Assembly (NCBI GenBank): GCA_902762615.1
Contig: CACWOX010000039.1
Span: forward strand, 1-35,049
DNA length: 35,049 bases
Direction: 5' to 3'
Source of the DNA: an uncultured Ruminococcus sp.
Lineage (GTDB): Bacteria; Bacillota; Clostridia; Oscillospirales; Acutalibacteraceae
The notes beneath the pieces are model-generated. The model was not told the DNA's origin. It worked only from the letters and a program-made list of their open reading frames with translations, and did not search any database. Made by a program: the position numbers and the translations under genes. How positions within the stretch are numbered: the stretch's first letter is position 1; every line of letters begins with the position of its first letter. Shown piece by piece: positions 25,003 to 32,782 of the stretch.

Positions 25003-25572
25003 TTATTCCTTGATCGTCTTGTCAGTCTCTTCGATAGTTTCATCGTCGTCGTCATCGAGCCAGCTTGCGTCATAGTTTTCATCCTTGCCAAGCCGTGACG
25101 GAATAGGCGTGTAGATAACGTCGTTGTATGAGAATTTCTTTTGAGGCGCAAGAAGCTTGATAAAGCTGTAACCCTTCTTTTCGTAGCCCTTATTCATGTA
25201 AAACACGTGCGCCCGGTTTCGGTTGAGTCCGCTGGAGATTACGATGCTGTTTACTCCTGTCTCGGCGGCGTATTGCTCCACACGGGCTTCGAGCTTGCTG
25301 CCTATGCCTTTGCTCTGGTATGCCCTGCTGACTGCCAGCGCTATCACTCTTACATACTCGCCGTCCAGCTCAAAGGCAAGTCCGCGCATGATTCCCACAA
25401 ATCCTATGACATTCCCGCCGTCCTCGGCAATGAAAATGACGTATTTGTCGGCGTTGTGTATCCTGATAACCCTGTCATACACATCGGAGGAAATATCGTC
25501 ATACCCCAGCTCACTGCGGATCAGACCGACGACGCCCATAATGTCCTTTGCTTCCATTTCTCTTATAATCAA
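25003..25572 (-). CDS. GNAT-family N-acetyltransferase
   Basis: A 189-aa protein with a complete GNAT domain (about 1-150), which transfers the acetyl group of acetyl-CoA to an amine. The acetyl-CoA binding motif A is clear: VRVIALAVSRAYQSKGIGSKL (Q/R-x-x-G-x-G/A type), followed by motif B: SGLNRNRAHVFYMNKGYEKKG. A C-terminal extension ends in an acidic tail (DDDDDETIEETDKT). The start is most likely a TTG at 25572 with AAAGGA nine bases upstream; the next ATG lies five codons in. It sits 18 bases after the YdcF-type gene, in the mscS-ydcF-gnat operon. Substrate unknown. Confidence 0.85.
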   Translation of the reverse strand: MIIREMEAKDIMGVVGLIRSELGYDDISSDVYDRVIRIHNADKYVIFIAEDGGNVIGFVGIMRGLAFELDGEYVRVIALAVSRAYQSKGIGSKLEARVEQYAAETGVNSIVISSGLNRNRAHVFYMNKGYEKKGYSFIKLLAPQKKFSYNDVIYTPIPSRLGKDENYDASWLDDDDDETIEETDKTIKE

Positions 25573-25590
25573 ATTAAACAGTCCTTTCAG

Positions 25591-26892
25591 TTAAACTCCG
25601 AATACATACAGCCGCGCAAGCCCGAACATTTCCCTGAACCAATATCCCGTCACAAGGTAGGATCTGGTTTCACAGCAGCCGGAATAGATGTTTTTGAAGC
25701 CGGATTTTTCTGCCCATATTCTCGCCCTCAGCTCGTGAAAGCGGTCGGTTACGATTACGATGTTTTCGGAAAGACCGTTGAGCTTGATGAGCGATTTGGT
25801 GTAGAGCAGATTTTCCTCGGTGCTGCCGGAAAGCTCTTCCACATATATGCGTTCGGGAGAAATGCCTTTTTCAACGAGGTATTTCTTCATCACATAGGCT
25901 TCTGTAAATTGCTCGTCGTCCCCTTTGCCGCCCGTGACTACGCACTTGACGTTCGGATTTTCGCTCAGCACGGAATACGCCTTTTTGAGGCGGTCGCCCA
26001 GCATCCAGCTCGGCTGGTCGCCATGCGCCTTGCAGCCCAGAACAACCACCGTGTAGCTTGCGCAGTCGGAAGGCACCGCCGTGAGCGAAGCCTTGAGCAT
26101 CATTCCCGAAACCGCGCCGAAGGCTGCCACGCAAGCAGTGAATACCAGTGCGGCAAGCGAGACTGCGGCGGCTTTCTTTAGGGTCCAGTTGCGGTCGATC
26201 AGGTGCCAGAACATCGCCGTAAGGCAGATTCCCAGCATCACTGCCGAGGAAGAGAAAACGCCTATTCCTCTGATGTGAAAGAACGCCGGAGCAATGCACC
26301 ACACAAAAAGCAGTCCGAAGACCACTATCAGCATTTTGCGCAGTGTGGATACTTCCCTGGGTCTCTGGAAGTAAAACTTTTTTTGGCTGTTATCGTTTTT
26401 CCCGCCTTTGCCGGGGGTTTCTGCGGCTGTTTCCCTGACGTTCTTTTTTGAGTCGATATTCGGGCTGTCCACTATGACCGGATTGGGCTTTTGCTCCACA
26501 GCCTTTTCGTACTTGGGCTTGCCGACAACGACCTGCGAAGGTCTTTCATTTTGTCTGGGTGAAACCGGGGCGTGTGCGGAAGCGGCTCTCGGGTCAGTGG
26601 GACGGCGGTTCTGCCGCTGAGAAGCATTCTCCTGCGGTCTTTGCATCTGTCGCTGCTGCTGCGGTCTCGACGGGTTCAGATTCTGATCGGGTACTCTTCG
26701 GCTTTCACGAATGGTTGTTCCCTGCGGTGCGGCATTCCGCTGCTGCTCTGTCTGCTGAACGTCCCGCTGTCTGCGTACAACGACGTCGGTTCTGCCCTGA
26801 CGCACAGCCTGCCCGGAATTGTCGTCATGAGCCGTCCGGTTCCTGAATCGGCTCTCGTTGTTCGTTTGAGCGGAATTAGAATGATTCTGCAT
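25591..26892 (-). CDS. YdcF/ElyC-like (DUF218) membrane protein with long disordered N-terminus
   Basis: A 433-aa protein. Residues 1 to about 180 are low-complexity, rich in Gln, Arg, Asn and Pro, and likely cytoplasmic. Three or four membrane helices follow (MLIVVFGLLFVWCIAPAFFH; AVMLGICLTAMFWHLI; AAAVSLAALVFTACVAAFGA), then a DUF218 domain: YTVVVLGCKAHGDQPSWMLG, VKCVVTGGKGDDEQFTEA, YVEELSGSTEENLLYTK and IVIVTDRFHELRARIWA. Relatives such as ElyC and SanA affect envelope integrity, and ElyC acts in undecaprenyl-phosphate or enterobacterial common antigen metabolism. I chose the ATG at 26892, eight bases after GGAG, because upstream Met codons overlap mscS. The disordered N-terminus is unusual for the family. 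Confidence 0.8.
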   Translation of the reverse strand: MQNHSNSAQTNNESRFRNRTAHDDNSGQAVRQGRTDVVVRRQRDVQQTEQQRNAAPQGTTIRESRRVPDQNLNPSRPQQQRQMQRPQENASQRQNRRPTDPRAASAHAPVSPRQNERPSQVVVGKPKYEKAVEQKPNPVIVDSPNIDSKKNVRETAAETPGKGGKNDNSQKKFYFQRPREVSTLRKMLIVVFGLLFVWCIAPAFFHIRGIGVFSSSAVMLGICLTAMFWHLIDRNWTLKKAAAVSLAALVFTACVAAFGAVSGMMLKASLTAVPSDCASYTVVVLGCKAHGDQPSWMLGDRLKKAYSVLSENPNVKCVVTGGKGDDEQFTEAYVMKKYLVEKGISPERIYVEELSGSTEENLLYTKSLIKLNGLSENIVIVTDRFHELRARIWAEKSGFKNIYSGCCETRSYLVTGYWFREMFGLARLYVFGV

Positions 26893-26914
26893 ATTGCTTT
26901 CTCCCATAGCCGCC

Positions 26915-27769
26915 TCACGCATTGGCGTCAATCATATGTACGTCAAGCTGATTGAAGGGTATCTCAATGCCGGCCTTGCTGAATTCGTTGACGATGTTTT
27001 CGTTTATAATATACTTCGAGTCATTGAATGATGCCGTCTTGACCCACACTTTGATATCAAAGGTGATAGCGCTGTCGTCAAATGAAGCAATTCCTATGAT
27101 CGGATCTTTTTCCCAGCTCACTTCGCTGCACGCTTTAAGCGCGGCTGTGATAGCCTTCTTGACCGCAAGAATGTCCGAGCCGTAAGCCACTCCGACGGTA
27201 AGCTCCTGACGGCGTATGCTTTTTGCGGTGTAATTGATGATCATGTCGCTTGTCAACACCGAATTGGGAATGACCAGACGCTTATTGTCGGCAGTGGCAA
27301 GGGTGGTAAACATAAGTTCAATGCGTCGGACGGTACCCTTCTGACCGTCGATTTCGATAAAATCGCCCACCTTGAAGGTGTGGTTGAAGAGTATCAGCAC
27401 GCCGCTGGCAAAGTTGGAAAGGCTGTCCTTCAGCGCAAGACCGATGGCAACGCCTGCCGTGCCGAGTGCGGCAATCAGAGTGGTGACATTCATGCCCATA
27501 GTGGAGAGCGCTGTGATCACGACAATGATTTTGACCACTACTTTTACGCATGAATAGAGAAATTCCCTCACGCCCTGATCGACCTTGGCACGCTCCATGC
27601 CTCTGACGACGATATGCGCTATTACTCCTGCCAACCACCAGCCGATAACAAGCACCAGTATGCCTCCCACCAGCTTAGGCAGCATGGAAATCATCCATTT
27701 GCCGACTGCGTTGAAATCAATGTATCTGCCTAAAAAATTGACGATGTAATTGTTCCAAAAATCCTTCAT
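26915..27769 (-). CDS. Small-conductance mechanosensitive channel, MscS family
   Basis: A 284-aa channel that opens under membrane tension to release solutes during osmotic downshock. Membrane helices lie at about 24-47 (LVGGILVLVIGWWLAGVIAH), 66-90 and 95-120; the pore-lining helix reads TTLIAALGTAGVAIGLALKD, with the Ala/Gly packing typical of MscS. The cytoplasmic beta domain begins FKVGDFIEIDGQKGTVRRIE and continues with RLVIPNSVLTSDMIINYTAK. Length is close to E. coli MscS. Start: ATG with AAGGAG upstream, and an extended -10 promoter (TGG then TATAAT) at 27817-27809. First gene of a run with the YdcF-like and GNAT genes. Confidence 0.95.
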   Translation of the reverse strand: MKDFWNNYIVNFLGRYIDFNAVGKWMISMLPKLVGGILVLVIGWWLAGVIAHIVVRGMERAKVDQGVREFLYSCVKVVVKIIVVITALSTMGMNVTTLIAALGTAGVAIGLALKDSLSNFASGVLILFNHTFKVGDFIEIDGQKGTVRRIELMFTTLATADNKRLVIPNSVLTSDMIINYTAKSIRRQELTVGVAYGSDILAVKKAITAALKACSEVSWEKDPIIGIASFDDSAITFDIKVWVKTASFNDSKYIINENIVNEFSKAGIEIPFNQLDVHMIDANA

Positions 27770-27808
27770 AAAATCACGGTCTCCTTAAAATTAAAATTCC
27801 TAATTATG

Positions 27809-27817
27809 ATTATACCA
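27809..27817 (-). promoter_or_regulatory. Extended -10 promoter of mscS operon
   Basis: Minus strand reads TGGTATAAT (27817-27809), an extended -10 (TGn-TATAAT). The matching -35 (TATCAT) is weak. The start codon is 40 bases downstream. Confidence 0.6.
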
Positions 27818-27863
27818 TTGTTTCATTCAATATGATAGTGCAAATTATTAAAAAAAATAAAAA

Positions 27864-27927
27864 AACAGCAGGCTTTTCCCTCTCAAGTGGTCTGTATACC
27901 ATCTTAAAGGAAAAACCTGCTGCTGTT
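27864..27927 (-). terminator. Terminator of the SpoIIQ-like gene
   Basis: ACAGCAGG (27865-27872) pairs with CCTGCTG (27916-27922) and beyond, with a second helix of TTTTCC/GGAAAA inside. On the minus strand a long T-run (TTTTTTATTTTTTTT) follows. Strong. Confidence 0.85.
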
Positions 27928-27933
27928 TGGTTG

Positions 27934-28704
27934 TTATTTTATGCCCAGCGCCTCTGCCGGATCGAGATATTTGTTATTGCTCATGACTTCAATGTGAAGA
28001 TGTGTGCCGTCGGCGGCTTCGCAGGGAATATCTTCCACAGTGCCGATGGTGGCTCCCGCGGCGATGTTTTCCCCTTCACGGACGGCGGTATCCTTGCTCA
28101 GTCCGCGGTAATAGACCATCAGTCCGTCATTCTGATTGACGACCACCGTTGTGCCATAGAGGGAATCATGCATGACATCCGTCACCTTGCCCTCACCGGC
28201 GGATTTGACCACTTCGCCCTTCTCGGCGGCAATGTCAAGCCCGTTATGCACTCGCCAGTCCTTCATTGTGCGCGAATAAGCGAGCTGCTTTATGCTGCAC
28301 GGCTTGATGATCGCTCCGCCGGACGGGCGGATATAGCTCTGGCTGTTTCCCATGACCTGAATGGCAATGGTCTCTTCGCTGTCCTCGTGGTCGTCATATT
28401 CGTCCTCGACAGTTTTTTTGACGGTAGGCTGCGTTGCCTTCTGTGTCGCACGGGAGGTCTGCGCCGTCGTGGAAGAGGATGTCTGTTCACTCTCGGTCTG
28501 CTGCGCAGCCGTTGTGGAAACGGTCTGATGGGAGGTAATGCTCAGTTCTTCTTCGTCTGTGTCGATCAGCCTGTCCTTGCCGAGCCTCAGTATCACCGCA
28601 CTGAGTGCGATGGCTGCCGCCGCAACAAACAGCGCGAAGGAGGCGTAGCTGCTGAGCGATCTCTTCTTTTTACGTGATGATGAACCTATTTTTATTTTGC
28701 TCAT
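27934..28704 (-). CDS. Membrane-anchored M23 peptidase, SpoIIQ-like
   Basis: A 256-aa protein with a basic N-terminus, one membrane helix (YASFALFVAAAAIALSAVIL, about 20-40), a Ser/Thr/Gln-rich stalk, and a C-terminal M23 domain. The zinc ligands are present: VHNGLDIAA (His and Asp) and THLHIEVM (His-x-His). Architecture, length and the motif RPSGGAIIKPCS before the domain recall SpoIIQ, the forespore half of the SpoIIQ-SpoIIIAH channel; clostridial SpoIIQ keeps the zinc ligands. A vegetative wall hydrolase is an equal alternative: no spoIIID or other sporulation gene is nearby. Start: ATG at 28704 with AGAAAGG 11 bases upstream. Domain sure, SpoIIQ identity unsure. Confidence 0.8.
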   Translation of the reverse strand: MSKIKIGSSSRKKKRSLSSYASFALFVAAAAIALSAVILRLGKDRLIDTDEEELSITSHQTVSTTAAQQTESEQTSSSTTAQTSRATQKATQPTVKKTVEDEYDDHEDSEETIAIQVMGNSQSYIRPSGGAIIKPCSIKQLAYSRTMKDWRVHNGLDIAAEKGEVVKSAGEGKVTDVMHDSLYGTTVVVNQNDGLMVYYRGLSKDTAVREGENIAAGATIGTVEDIPCEAADGTHLHIEVMSNNKYLDPAEALGIK

Positions 28705-28838
28705 AATATCTGCTGCCTTTCTGTTGATAATATTAAAAAACATCTGCAATGCTATTATTGACCGAATATTTTTGGTTATTCATTCATTGATCAATCATGA
28801 TACTGCAATTTCATTAACATATATTTCATTTTAAATTA

Positions 28839-28867
28839 TTGAAAAGACCGAAATAGTCTGCTACAAT
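28839..28867 (+). promoter_or_regulatory. Promoter of the MNT-HEPN-LCP unit
   Basis: -35 TTGAAA (28839-28844), 17-base spacer, -10 TACAAT (28862-28867). A start near 28874 leaves a leader of about 34 bases before the first gene. No other promoter was seen before the LCP gene. Confidence 0.7.
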
Positions 28868-28907
28868 TAGAATGTAATCCTGTATAGTGTGAAAGGAATG
28901 ACGGCTT

Positions 28908-29219
28908 TTGGTGTACGATGAAAGAATTACCGGACTGTGCGAACGCATAGCCGATCTGGTAAAGCCGGTGCGCATTATTATTTTCAATGAAAAGCATACT
29001 CCGTCCGGCGAGCTGGTTTCCTTCAAATTATGCGTGATTGTAAAGGAAAACGAATGCACCAAGATTGAGCAGAAGATATATCTCAGCCTGGAATGCGAGG
29101 TCCCCTTCGACGTGCTGGTTTATAATGATCAGCTGTGGAATTCCGCCGTCAGGGACCCTGACACCTTTGCATATCGCGGCATTAAGAACGGCGGTGTTAT
29201 TCTGTATGAGTCGGAATAG
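28908..29219 (+). CDS. Degenerate minimal nucleotidyltransferase (MNT) domain protein
   Basis: A 103-aa protein with the overall outline of an MNT antitoxin: an N-terminal helix (ERITGLCERIADLVKPVRII), a core strand region, VPFDVLVYNDQLWNSAV (matching the usual VDVxVYT strand) and the C-terminal GVILYESE. The catalytic parts are missing. Where MNT enzymes have FGSRARG then SDIDL, this has IFNEKHTPSGE then VSFKLCVIV, so the metal-binding Asp pair and the GS nucleotide motif are gone. It probably starts at TTG 28908, ten bases after GAAAGGA, or at GTG 28911. The next gene starts inside it (14-base overlap), the standard coupling of MNT-HEPN pairs. Likely a binding-only partner of the HEPN protein. 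Confidence 0.65.
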   Translation: MVYDERITGLCERIADLVKPVRIIIFNEKHTPSGELVSFKLCVIVKENECTKIEQKIYLSLECEVPFDVLVYNDQLWNSAVRDPDTFAYRGIKNGGVILYESE

Positions 29220-29649
29220 GCACGGCAAACGGGACAGCCGTCATTATTTTGAATGGATGGAGTACGCCAGCGAGGATTTAGACGCGGCTCTTCAACTCTT
29301 TGAGGGCGGTACATGTTATAATGCCGCGGGGTTCCACTGTCAGCAGACAATAGAGAAATCGCTTAAAGCATATCTGCTTTTTATGAGCGGTCAGACCTTC
29401 GACGGACACAACCTCTCGTGGCTGGTGCGTCAGGCGTGCAAGTACAATTCCAAATTCAACCGCTTTATCGGCGAGACGGCACTGCTCAACAGATATTACA
29501 TCGAGTGCCGTTATCCCTCTGACAATTGGGAAAATCCCGACAGACAGATGATCGACCGCAATATCAGCGTGACCAGAGATCTTTACGAATATGTCTGCAC
29601 GCTGATTTACGATGACGATTACGACAGCGACGATTATGACGACGATTGA
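29206..29649 (+). CDS. HEPN domain protein
   Basis: A 147-aa helical protein of the HEPN family: WMEYASEDLDAALQLFEGGT, YNAAGFHCQQTIEKSLKAYL (the hallmark QQxxEKxLKA helix), FDGHNLSWLVRQACK, then RYYIECRYPSDNWE. HEPN proteins paired with MNT act as toxins, RNases, or non-catalytic scaffolds. I see no Rx4-6H RNase motif in the last helix (RNISVTRDLYEYVCTLIY). The C-terminus is an acidic tail of Asp and Tyr (DDDYDSDDYDDD). Start: ATG at 29206, overlapping the MNT gene by 14 bases. It lies 34 bases before the LCP gene and so probably shares its message. Family clear; biological role unknown. Confidence 0.8.
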   Translation: MSRNRHGKRDSRHYFEWMEYASEDLDAALQLFEGGTCYNAAGFHCQQTIEKSLKAYLLFMSGQTFDGHNLSWLVRQACKYNSKFNRFIGETALLNRYYIECRYPSDNWENPDRQMIDRNISVTRDLYEYVCTLIYDDDYDSDDYDDD

Positions 29650-29683
29650 GATGATTATACGAAAGGACAGGAGATGACATCCG

Positions 29684-31552
29684 ATGGACAACACCGAACG
29701 CGGCGAGCTTTCGCGCAGCATGAAGAGCATCAGAGAGTCCATGCCACGCAATTACGTTGAACGAGGTGTCAGCCGCCGTGATTTCCGGCGCAAAGAACAT
29801 AATGAAGACAGCATAGAGTATCAGCCCAAACCGCTGAGCGACTTCCGCAGCGAGCGTCTGCGTGACGAAGAGCAAAAACGGGAAGCCGCCCTTGCATCGG
29901 CTCCTAAGCCTGAGACGAGATTTCACCCGAACGGCGCCCAATACGGCAGCGACGGCAGGGAACATTCGGAAGCTGCCAAACGCTTTCAGCGCCGTCAGAC
30001 CCGTCCGGCACGCCAGCTCGAACCCGACGAGGAGCCGCCGCTGCTCGACACCTTCCGTGAAGCGGCTGAACGCAGAAGAAACCGCAAGAAGGATTTCGAG
30101 GAGCGTTATGAGCACAGCAAAAGCGGTGCTTCGAGGGTGGAACAAATCAAGGAAAAGGACAAAGGCGGCACGGTCATCCGCGATGTGGAATATTATGTAC
30201 CCAAGCTGTCCGGCGAAGGCAGTGCCGAGATCAACAACGCCAAACGCGGCAAAAAGAAGGCTCGCAACCGCAAGCCTATGAAAATGTGGCAAAAAGCCTC
30301 TATTACAGGCGTGTGCCTTTTCATGGCGTTCCTGATGTCGCTCGGCGTCGGAGCAAGCGCCCTTCTCAACCGAATGAATTTTGTTGAATCCCAAAGCGTA
30401 AAGCAGCGCGGCAGCGGTTCGTCATACAACGCAAAGGCGGACGCTGAGGCGGCAGCCGAGATGGACGGCGTGGACGACACCGAGATCGAGCTGCCGGATT
30501 CCCCGATTATGTTTGACTCTGAAATTGAAAATGTGCTGCTCATAGGCAGCGACCGTCGCAGCATGAGCGAGGAAGGCAGAAGCGACGCTATGATGATGCT
30601 CACCATAGACCGCAAGCATAAAAAACTCAAAATGGTCTCATTTTTGCGTGACCTTTATGTCAAGATACCGGGCAAATACGGCTCCAAGCTGAATTCAGCC
30701 TATTCCGTCGGCGGCGTGGATCTTCTTAAACAGACCATTACGGCAAATCTCGGCATCAATATCGACAAGTATATCATCGTTGACTTCAAGGCGTTCAAGA
30801 CGGTCGTCAACAAGATAGGCAAGCTCAACGGCAAGGGCGGCATCAAAATAACGGTTACCGGCGCTGAAGCCCGTTACATGTGCAGTCATGAGGTGTACGG
30901 TCTCTTCCCGCGTTTCAGCAAGGGCAAGGGTACCTATTACATGAACGGCGCGGAGGCTCTCAACTATGCCCGAATCAGAAAGATCGACTCGGACTTCGGA
31001 CGTACCAAGCGCCAGCGCAAGGTGCTTACGGAAATCGTTTCGGAGCTGAAGGACGTGAGCAAGGTTGATCTGTTGAGTATTGCATACTCCTGTCTGGAAT
31101 ATGTTACGACCGATTTTAGCAAGGGCGAACTGGTGGGTCTTGTAACCGAAGCCGCCGAAATTGCCAACTACGAAACCAAGCAGATTTCCATTCCCATCAA
31201 AGGCAGCTATTCCGTCCAGAAGATGAATAACGGAAATGAAGCACTGGCAGCCAATCTCAGCGTCAATTCCGACAAGCTCAACAAGTTTATCTACGATGAC
31301 GACATGACCTATGAAGGCAACGAGAAGGAAATTCACGGAATATATCTACCCAATCTCAAAGGCATAGCCAATTCCAAACTGACTACCCGCAAGGAGACCA
31401 CATCAACTACAGCAGGAGACGGCAGCACAACCGCGAAGGACACGACTGAGAGCACAACCGCGAAGGGCACGACCAAGAGCACAACCGCGAAGGGTACGAC
31501 CAAGAGTACTACCGCAAAGAGTACGACCAAGTCGACTTCAAAAGCGGGCTGA
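29684..31552 (+). CDS. LytR-CpsA-Psr (LCP) family glycopolymer ligase
   Basis: A 622-aa membrane protein that attaches anionic glycopolymers, such as teichoic acid or capsule, to peptidoglycan outside the cell. Residues 1-200 are charged and disordered, rich in Arg/Glu/Lys, and cytoplasmic. One membrane helix follows (SITGVCLFMAFLMSLGVGAS, about 206-225). The LCP domain spans about 279-460: ENVLLIGSDRR, SDAMMMLTIDRKHKKLKMVS, LRDLYVKIPG, KLNSAYSVGGVDLL, YARIRKIDSDFGRTKRQRKV with the Arg residues that bind the pyrophosphate. The C-terminus is a Thr/Lys repeat. Start: ATG with AGGAG 10 bases upstream. The long N-terminal tail is unusual for LCP proteins and may be a phosphorylation or docking site. 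Confidence 0.93.
   Translation: MDNTERGELSRSMKSIRESMPRNYVERGVSRRDFRRKEHNEDSIEYQPKPLSDFRSERLRDEEQKREAALASAPKPETRFHPNGAQYGSDGREHSEAAKRFQRRQTRPARQLEPDEEPPLLDTFREAAERRRNRKKDFEERYEHSKSGASRVEQIKEKDKGGTVIRDVEYYVPKLSGEGSAEINNAKRGKKKARNRKPMKMWQKASITGVCLFMAFLMSLGVGASALLNRMNFVESQSVKQRGSGSSYNAKADAEAAAEMDGVDDTEIELPDSPIMFDSEIENVLLIGSDRRSMSEEGRSDAMMMLTIDRKHKKLKMVSFLRDLYVKIPGKYGSKLNSAYSVGGVDLLKQTITANLGINIDKYIIVDFKAFKTVVNKIGKLNGKGGIKITVTGAEARYMCSHEVYGLFPRFSKGKGTYYMNGAEALNYARIRKIDSDFGRTKRQRKVLTEIVSELKDVSKVDLLSIAYSCLEYVTTDFSKGELVGLVTEAAEIANYETKQISIPIKGSYSVQKMNNGNEALAANLSVNSDKLNKFIYDDDMTYEGNEKEIHGIYLPNLKGIANSKLTTRKETTSTTAGDGSTTAKDTTESTTAKGTTKSTTAKGTTKSTTAKSTTKSTSKAG
31424..31531 (+). repeat. Four 27-bp repeats coding the LCP C-terminal tail
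   Basis: Four in-frame units of 27 bases at 31424, 31451, 31478 and 31505, each coding STTAKGTTK or a close variant. They give a basic, Thr-rich tail that could be O-glycosylated or bind wall polymer. Copy number could vary between strains. Confidence 0.9.
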
Positions 31553-31569
31553 CAAAGCAATAAATGATT

Positions 31570-31606
31570 CAGCCGCATGTCGGACACAATATCCGATGTG
31601 CGGCTG
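31570..31606 (+). terminator. Terminator of the MNT-HEPN-LCP unit
   Basis: CAGCCGCATGTCGGA (31570-31584) pairs with TCCGATGTGCGGCTG (31592-31606) with G-T wobbles, followed by TAATTTT. It lies 18 bases after the LCP stop. Confidence 0.85.
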
Positions 31607-31631
31607 TAATTTTCAACAATGTTTTTTGGGG

Positions 31632-31660
31632 TTGACATATCGTTGTGCAGACAATAAAAT
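31632..31660 (+). promoter_or_regulatory. Promoter of the VanY-like gene
   Basis: -35 TTGACA (31632-31637), 17-base spacer, -10 TAAAAT (31655-31660). A start near 31667 gives a leader of about 20 bases. Confidence 0.75.
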
Positions 31661-31686
31661 ATTGAGAGAGAACAAGCAAGAGGTGC

Positions 31687-32769
31687 ATGATTATAAAAGA
31701 TATTACAATAAAAATCAGTGAGGAAAAAACGGCGGTCATTACACCGCTTGCCGTGCAAAGGTCGATATTTGCCGTTATTGCCGTATGCGTTGTTGCGGTG
31801 TTGTGCAGAAAAACGATTTCACCCGGCAGGGCAAGGATACGGGAACTTGACCGCAAGCTACAGGATATTACGTTTAAGAGCGAAAAAATTGCAGTCTACG
31901 TCGGAGACGAGGTGGAAGCCGAGCCGACGGCTGTGCCGAAAAATGCCGAGGTTTCCTACACGTGGGAGATAGCCGATGACGGCATACTTGTTGTGCAAAA
32001 CGGCAGGATAGTTGCGGAGAAAGGCGGAAGGACCTTGCTTGGCATAACCTCAGGCGACATTTCGGCACAGGTCAAAATAATAGCAAAATACAAGCCGCTT
32101 CCGCCGGAAAGTACGCTGCCTCCGCTCTATTACGACAAACTGTTGATTGCCAATTACAAAAACACACTCAGCGCCGATTATGTGCCTGATCATCTGATAA
32201 AGATTCCCGACAATTACACTGCCGACGGATACTACGGTCTTTACGTCACCAAGGAGACCTTTGATGCCTACAAGGCGCTTTATAAAGCCATGTACAGCGA
32301 GATCAAGGGACGCATGCACATCATCAGTGCCTACCGCAGCTACGCGCGGCAGAGTGAGCTTTACAACAAGGCGGTGCAGAATTACATGTCGCAGGGCAAG
32401 ACCTCTACCGAAGCCAGAGCGCTTGCTCTGAACACCACACAGACCCCCGGCAATTCGGAGCACCAGCTGGGCAACACGATTGACGTAAGCAACGATAACA
32501 CCACCGATCACGATTATCTCCAAACGCCCGAGGGCAAATGGCTCGCCGAAAACTGCTACAAATACGGATTCATCATTCGCTACCCGGCAGATAAAGAAGA
32601 CATCACCCGCATCGAGTACGAACCCTGGCACATCCGATATGTCGGCGTGAATCACGCGGCTTATATGTACGTCAACGATCTCTGTCTTGAGCAATACGTT
32701 GATCTTCAGGAGCAGGCGGAGGAAGAGGCGAACGACTACGCGCTGGAAAATCCGGCGACTCCCGACTGA
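31687..32769 (+). CDS. D-Ala-D-Ala carboxypeptidase, VanY-like (M15B), with Ig-like domain
   Basis: A 360-aa membrane-anchored enzyme that trims the terminal D-Ala of peptidoglycan stem peptides. One membrane helix (about 22-40: RSIFAVIAVCVVAVLC), then an Ig-like/BIG2-type domain (about 68-135: EVSYTWEIADDGILVVQNGR, GRTLLGITSGDISAQVKI), then the M15B domain (about 150-340). Zinc and catalytic motifs are clear: ISAYRSYARQSELY, TPGNSEHQLGNTIDVSN (His and Asp ligands) and EYEPWHIRYVG (catalytic Glu and third ligand His). The ribosome site is modest (AAGAGG just before the ATG). The glycosylase gene follows after 13 bases. Confidence 0.93.
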   Translation: MIIKDITIKISEEKTAVITPLAVQRSIFAVIAVCVVAVLCRKTISPGRARIRELDRKLQDITFKSEKIAVYVGDEVEAEPTAVPKNAEVSYTWEIADDGILVVQNGRIVAEKGGRTLLGITSGDISAQVKIIAKYKPLPPESTLPPLYYDKLLIANYKNTLSADYVPDHLIKIPDNYTADGYYGLYVTKETFDAYKALYKAMYSEIKGRMHIISAYRSYARQSELYNKAVQNYMSQGKTSTEARALALNTTQTPGNSEHQLGNTIDVSNDNTTDHDYLQTPEGKWLAENCYKYGFIIRYPADKEDITRIEYEPWHIRYVGVNHAAYMYVNDLCLEQYVDLQEQAEEEANDYALENPATPD

Positions 32770-32782
32770 GGTATTTTTTAAA

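Noticed and set aside
25141-26181. 346-codon frame antisense to the GNAT and YdcF genes
   Set aside because: It crosses two well-supported genes and their boundary; no ribosome site or known motif.
27832-28677. 281-codon plus-strand frame over the SpoIIQ-like gene
   Set aside because: It runs through a strong terminator and is antisense to an M23 domain with clear zinc ligands.
28704-28800. Sigma-F or sigma-G promoter upstream of the SpoIIQ-like gene
   Set aside because: GTATC and GAATG matches exist on the minus strand, but the spacing and -10 boxes do not fit either consensus well enough.
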